A DNA stretch of 64,000 nucleotides from Thamnidium elegans (taxonomy: Eukaryota > Mucoromycota > Mucoromycetes > Mucorales > Mucoraceae): assembly GCA_025201345.1 (NCBI GenBank), contig JAIXMG010000031.1, forward strand, positions 1-64,000, written 5' to 3'. Positions 58,368 to 64,000 of the stretch are shown here, in pieces. The notes under the pieces were generated by a model. It did no database searches, was not told the DNA's origin, and saw only the letters and a list, made by a program, of their open reading frames with translations. A program made the translations under genes and the position numbers. Within the stretch, counting starts at the first letter, position 1. Each line of letters opens with the position of its first letter.

Positions 58368-59665
58368 ACTACAAAAAAAGGTCACACAAAAAATGCCACA
58401 CGTCACACAAACTATGGCAACAAATCACGGGTATAAATTGACCTGTTTTTTTTTTTTCCTTTTTTGTTTTTTTCTCTTTTTTTTTCTTCATAACTACAAA
58501 AAGTAACTGGCCAGATATTTACTAACTATTATTACAGTTTTTGGGACTCTGATCAAGTCTTTTTTCTGTAATAGTAGTGCTTATGGTACCATTTGCGCCT
58601 TGTAATCTTTTTTTTTGTGTGTTTGCAGTTTGACTCATCCGTGGTGGTTTTTTTTTCCGGAGAGGCAGGTTGTGGGTTTACATCCCCATTCCGCTTTCTC
58701 TTACCGCGGGGTGGGGATGTGAATTCACAAGTTGTCTCTTTTGGAAAAAAGCCCTGCAGATGGGTCAAATCTGTAAACCCCCAAAAAAAAAAATTGCATG
58801 GCGCAAATGGTACCATAAGCACTGGCTGGTAGAAAGTTGGAGTGATACGAGGAGAGAAGGAAAGTATCATAAAAACATTCTGCTGCAAATAAAAAAGAGT
58901 TGATTTCTAACTTTTTCTTATTTAGCAACCCAACCCAAAGGGCCAAAAAAAAATAAAAACGAAAAAAAAAGCTATAAATAAAAATGAGTGTCTTTAAAAA
59001 TGAGTGTCTTTAAAAATGAGCGTCTTTAAAAATGAGTGTCCTAAAAATGAGTGTCCTAAAAAGAGAATGAGAAAGCGTTTTAAAAAAGAATGTCTTAAAA
59101 AAAGAGAATGCATTATAAAAAAAAAAAAAGAAGGCATTATAAAAAAAAAGAAGACTTCTTAAAAAGGGAAAGATAATGTCTGCCCTAATTCTCATTAAAT
59201 GTAAACATTACCTTAATGTTTTTTTTTCTTCCTTTTAATAATCTATCCGCAACATTCTTAATAAAAACTTACTGTTATTTTTACAGTAAAATATAATATG
59301 TTTGGCTTATTTGGTTTAACCTTTGGCATAATGCTTGACAGTTATAATTATGCAATGCGTACATGTAAATGAGGTGCTGGATCTTCTCATTATATTATCT
59401 TTTATTTAATAAAAAATTATAAAGTGTACTTCTCTTGTGTACGACCTTATAGTTTATATTCTTTTAATTACCTTTTTGTTATTATACTCTGTAATTGACA
59501 GTTGCATTTTCTTTGTACTACAACGACCCTTATTTTAAAGCTCAAACAAATGCAAATACAATTCCTTTTACATCTTTCTATCTTTCTTTCTTTTACTTTT
59601 ACTTTCATTTTCTTTTCTTAATGTTATCCACCGCTTGTGACATGTATTTTTATTTTATTTATGTA
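58368..59665 (-). repeat. Dispersed repeat R1, right (inverted) copy
   Basis: Reverse complement of 35915-37169 with very few differences across the core. Shared features are the tandem ACACTCATTTTTAAAG-type units (58978-59055), the palindromic core, and the terminal ACTACAAAAAAAGGTCACAC start at 58368. Outward of 58368 the sequence is unlike the left copy, which there meets the mariner TA. At the other end similarity to 43245-43451 extends to about 59700. Confidence 0.85.
58576..58823. repeat. Near-palindromic element inside R1 (right copy)
   Basis: The 24-bp outer arms, 58576-58599 and 58800-58823, are perfect inverted repeats identical to those at 36718-36963. The interior shows the same imperfect palindrome, so both R1 copies would give long hairpin transcripts. 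Confidence 0.8.
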
Positions 59666-60303
59666 TTTTGTTTTTTCTTTTGGCATTGAGCATGTACTTT
59701 GTAAGTTTCTGCAAAGAAGTTAACATAATTCTTTTTTTAATAATATATACGTAGACAACTGTTTCGTGCCAATATAATGCGAAGCATCGAGTGACATAAC
59801 TGCCAGAGATCTCAACTAATATCCAAACGTACTAAAAGAAATGAAAGGTATCCAAGGAAATACACAAGGTATATATTTTTGCTAGCTATGCCTATAAGTA
59901 TAAACATTTCCAGTTATACTATTTCTTTTTCCCGGTCTGACTTACTTCTTTCTACGCCAAAAAACAAGTTTTGTTGATTTGACATAGTATAGTTCCAAGT
60001 GTGAACTAGGTATTTTGATTGTATAGAGGAGAAACGAGAAAGAAAATTACTGCGGAAGATTGTCTTGGATGGATCAGCTATTCTAGGAGTCGTTTCGGGA
60101 CAGATGTCTCAAGGAAAAATTAGCCTTGTATAATGAGCTATTGCGGTTTTATCCCGTCATCATATCTGAATACCTATTATTATTTTGTCTGAATACTTCT
60201 TTACTACTCGTCTGATTTTTTTTTAGAAAAAAAAATGAGTCTGAGGTTTAAAATCATTTTGTCCCAATTTAAAGTGCAAACACAATCTTTCCATTATTAA
60301 AAC
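59666..60303. other. Intergenic stretch upstream of the right MscS gene
   Basis: No gene recognised. The last bases (TTTCCATTATTAAAA just before 60304) are shared with the left MscS upstream region, indicating that the duplication included the immediate 5' flank. Confidence 0.4.
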
Positions 60304-60886
60304 ATGGCTAATAAACAAGGTAACATATAAAAACAAACAAACAAACAAAATCGAACAAAGCATATTCTAATAGCATTATTAGAGTATATCCCAGATAATA
60401 TATCCGTCAATGAAGACATCAGGCAGAAAGATGATGGTGTAAGATCAGACGAGACAAAATATGAAGAGGACGATCATACCAGAGTAGAAGACGATGAAGA
60501 TGACTTTGATTGGGATAACGATGATGATGATGATGATGAAAGTGATAATTCACAAGTAGGTAACCGACCTCACTTCTTTCTTTGCCTCTCCAGTAGTTCC
60601 TCTAAGCTTTCTTGGATTTGCTTTTTGGTCTTGACAGCTATTTCGGTTTCTGTTTGTATTGCTGTCTTTGTGGCTGTTAAACCACAACAAGACCCCACAA
60701 TGACATCGTATAATCTAGCACTTTGGTTTACATTTATAGCATTTATGTTTTGTGTTACACTTGTAATGCAAATGATTATTGAAGTAATCCCATGGATTGT
60801 TAGAAATATTGCAGCGATTGTTGCACCTTCCAAATCCGAACTTATACGTTTCAAAATAGCAGTAAGTAATTAAATTACGGTTCCAG

Positions 60887-60941
<55 letters not shown>

Positions 60942-62807
60942 AACACATACTAAAATTAGTATTATTTGGATCTGAAAACGTATACCAAACTTGTAGCAAT
61001 CGGTGCATGGGCATGGGGATCATGGGCTTTTTTACGTAAAGAAGTAGATTTACCTGAAGGCTCTATAAGACCCGATTATGTAAAGACGTTAGAAATGGTA
61101 TGGGAGATACTCTTTTTACTTACGCTATTTATCTTTCTGGAGAAATTTCTCTTGCAATTTATTGCTACTTCGTTTCATAAGAAAGCGTATGATGAACGAT
61201 TGACTGCTAATCGACGATCGTTACGTATACTCGATAAGTTGAAAGTTGCTAAACCTATCAACCCTCAAGAACCATTACTGAAGCGAATTTATAAAAAGAA
61301 GAATGCAACTGAATATTATGCAAACGCTAACTTACAAGCAGGTAAAAGCATCATCAATAATAAAACACACCCGGAAGAGGATGATCGTGTAGTTCGGTTT
61401 CCTTCCAATAGAAAAATAGATACATTGATTGCTATTCCTCCTGTAAACACCATTGACGAAGAGAAACCAAAAAAGAAGACTTACTTGAAAACTCTATCTA
61501 ATAAACTAAAACCTAAAGAAAAAGAGGAAGAGATCCTCCAGGCTGAAGAGGAAGAAGAAGAACGTGCAGAGCGTAACTTACAAGAAGATGAAGACCATAA
61601 CCACCCTAAGCTTTCACGATCTAATACTAGTATTTCTTCGCTCTCAAGTACTTCTGATGCTAACAAATCTGCTACAAGTTACCTATACAGTGGGTACATG
61701 AAATTATCAAAAGAGTCCGCTTTTCAAGATCCAATCCACCAAGCAAAGCATTTAGCAAGACGTATCTACTACAATATTATGGGAGTTAATCCTTCACGAC
61801 CTTACGTATTAGAAGCAGATCTATACCCATTCTTTCGCACACTTGCTGATGCCAAAGAAGCTTTTCAATTATTTGATATAGATGATAATGGCTCTATTAG
61901 CCGTCGTGAGATGCGGGCAGGCTGTATCCGTATTTACCGAGACCGTAGAGATCTGGCACGTTCGATGCGTGATATGTCACAAGCAACGGGTAAACTAGAC
62001 ATTCTACTTTTAATTGTATTTATTTGTATTTGGATTGTAGTAGCCATGGCCGTATTTGGTGTCAATGTACGTTCTCAACTGACACCTTTATGGAGTGCGT
62101 TTATTGCAGCTAGTTTCATCTTTAAAAATAGTGCCAAGGATGCATTTGAATCTATTATTTTTGTATTTGTAACGCATGCCTTTGATACTGGTGACCGTAT
62201 ATATATTGGCGACCTCAATTGGGTTGTAAATAACGTAGGTATCATGGTAACTACTTTTAAAAGTCTTGATGGATCCGTAGTTTATGCTAAAAACTCGGTC
62301 CTTGCCAGCAAATATATTATAAACTGTCGTCGCACAGATCGTCCATCTGAGCTGTTTGACATTCAAGTCTCCTTTCATACCCCTTCTTGGAAACTCCAGG
62401 AGTTACAGGACCGCATGGTGGAATGGAACAACCAATTTCCAAAGCTGTATACCAAGGATGCTTGTGGGGCAAATATTACTGCGTTAGAAAACTTGAACAG
62501 GCTTTCAATCAAGTTCTTTTTTAAACATGCTAAGAATTGGCAGGATGATAATGGTAGGTGGTTACGGCTTAATAATTTTATGATGGAGTTGAAGAATCAA
62601 TTGCAGGAATTGGGTATTACTTATGCTAGACCCGAACAACCGGTACGGCTGAAATTTTACGGAGACGAGGAAAAAGAGGATGATGATAATAAGAATACGT
62701 TGCGTCGTAGAACTAGGTGGAATAATACATCGAAAATTCAAAATTATGGTGGGTGTAGTAGTAGTAGTGCTGCTGGACCAAGTTCAGGTGAAGGTGATGT
62801 TGGATGA
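60304..62807 (+). CDS. EF-hand MscS-like mechanosensitive channel, right copy
   Basis: Exons 60304-60319, 60383-60861 and 60960-62807 give about 780 residues with the same domains as the copy at 48773-51429: acidic N-terminus, TM helices, EF-hand DIDDNGSISRRE (about residue 470) and MscS pore region. Differences: exon 2 is 72 bp shorter (24 acidic-region residues missing); the pore helix reads FIFKNSAKDAF instead of FIFGNSAKDAF, Lys for a conserved small residue; the C-terminal beta domain has many substitutions; and one extra base before the stop at 62805 truncates the tail compared with the left copy. The inner ATG used as alternative start in the left copy is ATA here, so only the MANKQ exon can start translation. 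The frame is otherwise open, so it is probably expressed, perhaps with altered conductance. Confidence 0.85.
60887..60939. repeat. 53-nt A run in the intron of the right MscS gene
   Basis: Counterpart of the 57-nt run in the left copy; it differs by about four bases while flanking exons are identical, as expected for a hypermutable homopolymer. Confidence 0.9.
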
Positions 62808-63088
62808 TTCTGGAGTTGCTGCTATTACAACTGGATTTTTTTTTTAATAAGTAAATAAATAAATAAAACGAGAAAAGAGAGGGGGAAAGTTTAGGAGAAT
62901 GTTCATTGTTTTGGAATCTTATATATCGTGACGCCCTTTTATATATAACGCAAAATGCATGTTCATCCTTGGTTGTGTACAAGTCATACATATCTCTACA
63001 TAGAGAATATTTTGATTTAATCTGTTATTGTTTATGATTAGATTTCATACTGCTCTTCTCTTTTTACATATTATATATCTATCTTCTT

Positions 63089-64000
63089 ATGAAAACTTTA
63101 CTATTATTAATTTTTCTTGTATTTTTACCATTTATTCAAACTGCATCATTAACGCCAAATTATAAATCAGGTACTTTTTTTTATTTTTTTATTTTTATTT
63201 TTATTTATTTTTTTTAGCTTGTACACTTATATCAACTAGAATTTATTGTTTCTCTGGTGGTTATGCATCTCTGGGAGATGTGGTGATCAAACGAGCCCTA
63301 GACGAACACCATTATCTCGACTTGACACAAACTCTAAAGCTAGATGAAACGTCCGCTCGATGGATATCTATACGAGATGATAAAAACTTCCTCAACGAAC
63401 CAACGCTTGCTAGTACATCTACAACTGTTGTGGATGCAGCTTATATAATTGATGGTGGGTATAATGATACTCCCTTTGTTAAAAATATTACTAGATTGTT
63501 CGATACCAAATCAAACACTTGGTCTTCTATATCAAATAATAATAGAAATCTTTCAAATAATGCAATGTAAGGATTTTGTTAGTATAACAAAAGAGGGTAA
63601 TCATCCTCCTGTTTTTTTTTTCGTAACCCCTTCTTTTCTTCTCTCTTTTGCTCTCTTTTTATCCCTGTATTCCTTTATTTGTACATATATACGGAATGGT
63701 ATACTTAATATTTTTGCCTCTAGTTATATGGGAACAGCAGTGAATGTACCAAATAAAGGTCAAATTTATTACTGGGGTGGGTTAAGGTAAAGGTGGAAGC
63801 ATGATCATTTTTATTTATTTGATAATTTGACATGCATATAATCTTCTTTCTTTAAAATAGTGGACAATACCCGGGTTATCCAGTAAATACCACCACTATA
63901 TTATCCACCAAAACCCCGGTATGTATTTATCTTTTTAATTTTAAATATTTTTACCGCCTTGATATTTACATATAAAAATAATAATCACACAATAGATGTA
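63089..64000 (+). CDS. Secreted kelch-type beta-propeller protein, 5' part (runs off the window)
   Basis: Exons 63089-63170, 63218-63566, 63724-63786, 63861-63918 and a start of another near 63996. The N-terminus MKTLLLLIFLVFLPFIQTAS is a signal peptide. The mature protein begins with TRIYCFSGGYASLGD, followed by repeated propeller-like pieces: AYIIDGGYNDT...TRLFDTKSNTWSSIS and MGTAVNVPNKGQIYYWGGLS. The pattern of a GG pair, a polar stretch and a Y/F-D...T..W motif is that of kelch or galactose-oxidase-like propellers. In Mucoromycota such secreted or membrane-tethered kelch proteins are common but mostly uncharacterised. The end is missing, so a C-terminal TM helix cannot be judged. Confidence 0.75.

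Overview
The window is AT-rich eukaryotic DNA. Genes are short to medium, with many 50-110 bp GT-AG introns (several holding long A or T runs), TATA-like promoters and no operons. Recognisable genes are a Ras GTPase, poly(A) polymerase, SKP1, GPN1/Npa3, an Afi1-type SPA/DENN protein, HRD3, a Num1/Mcp5-type cortical anchor, a Pex24/dysferlin peroxin, HsbA and fungal MscS channels. With a DIRS retroelement and Tc1/mariner, pogo-like and Harbinger-like DNA transposons, this points to a filamentous early-diverging fungus, probably Mucoromycota. That assignment is inferred from gene content. I saw no rRNA or tRNA gene, CRISPR array or bacterial-type feature.

Layout. 1-8.9 kb is gene-dense: the 3' end of a USP7/UBP15 deubiquitinase, a Ras-family GTPase, a sulfotransferase-fold protein and a coiled-coil/PH cortical anchor on the plus strand, then a peroxin on the minus strand. 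10.2-14.5 kb holds the most unusual gene: one N-terminal membrane segment followed by exactly 40 tandem 29-residue units (87 bp each), nearly all with an N-glycosylation sequon and two cysteines. A mobile repeat and a decayed relative carrying repeat-like motifs and CCCH zinc-finger remnants lie directly downstream. 15.7-21 kb is largely non-coding and contains a 150-bp pogo-like MITE. 21-26.7 kb carries poly(A) polymerase, a COPI-associated/Tvp15-like membrane protein with tiny exons, and HsbA, all on the minus strand. 30-35 kb carries GPN1 (plus) converging on SKP1 (minus), followed by AFI1 (minus).

36-48 kb is a transposon-rich block: repeat R1 with a near-palindromic core, a 1.55-kb Tc1/mariner element, a Harbinger relic, an F-box-like gene split by one in-frame TAG, a degenerate DIRS element and an eIF2B-epsilon pseudogene beside it. 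48.8-62.8 kb contains two inverted copies of an EF-hand/MscS channel gene around HRD3 and a second, inverted R1 copy. The channel copies are virtually identical over about 1.6 kb and then diverge abruptly, which suggests gene conversion. The window ends in the first exons of a secreted kelch-type protein.

Functional themes are ER and ubiquitin biology (HRD3, SKP1, an F-box-like protein, USP7), membrane and cortex organisation (AFI1, the Num1-like protein, peroxin, COPI-associated protein), RNA polymerase II and mRNA processing (GPN1, PAP1), and mechanosensing. Exon coordinates were read by eye from splice consensus, reading frame and family conservation. Every complete spliced model gives a coding length divisible by three.
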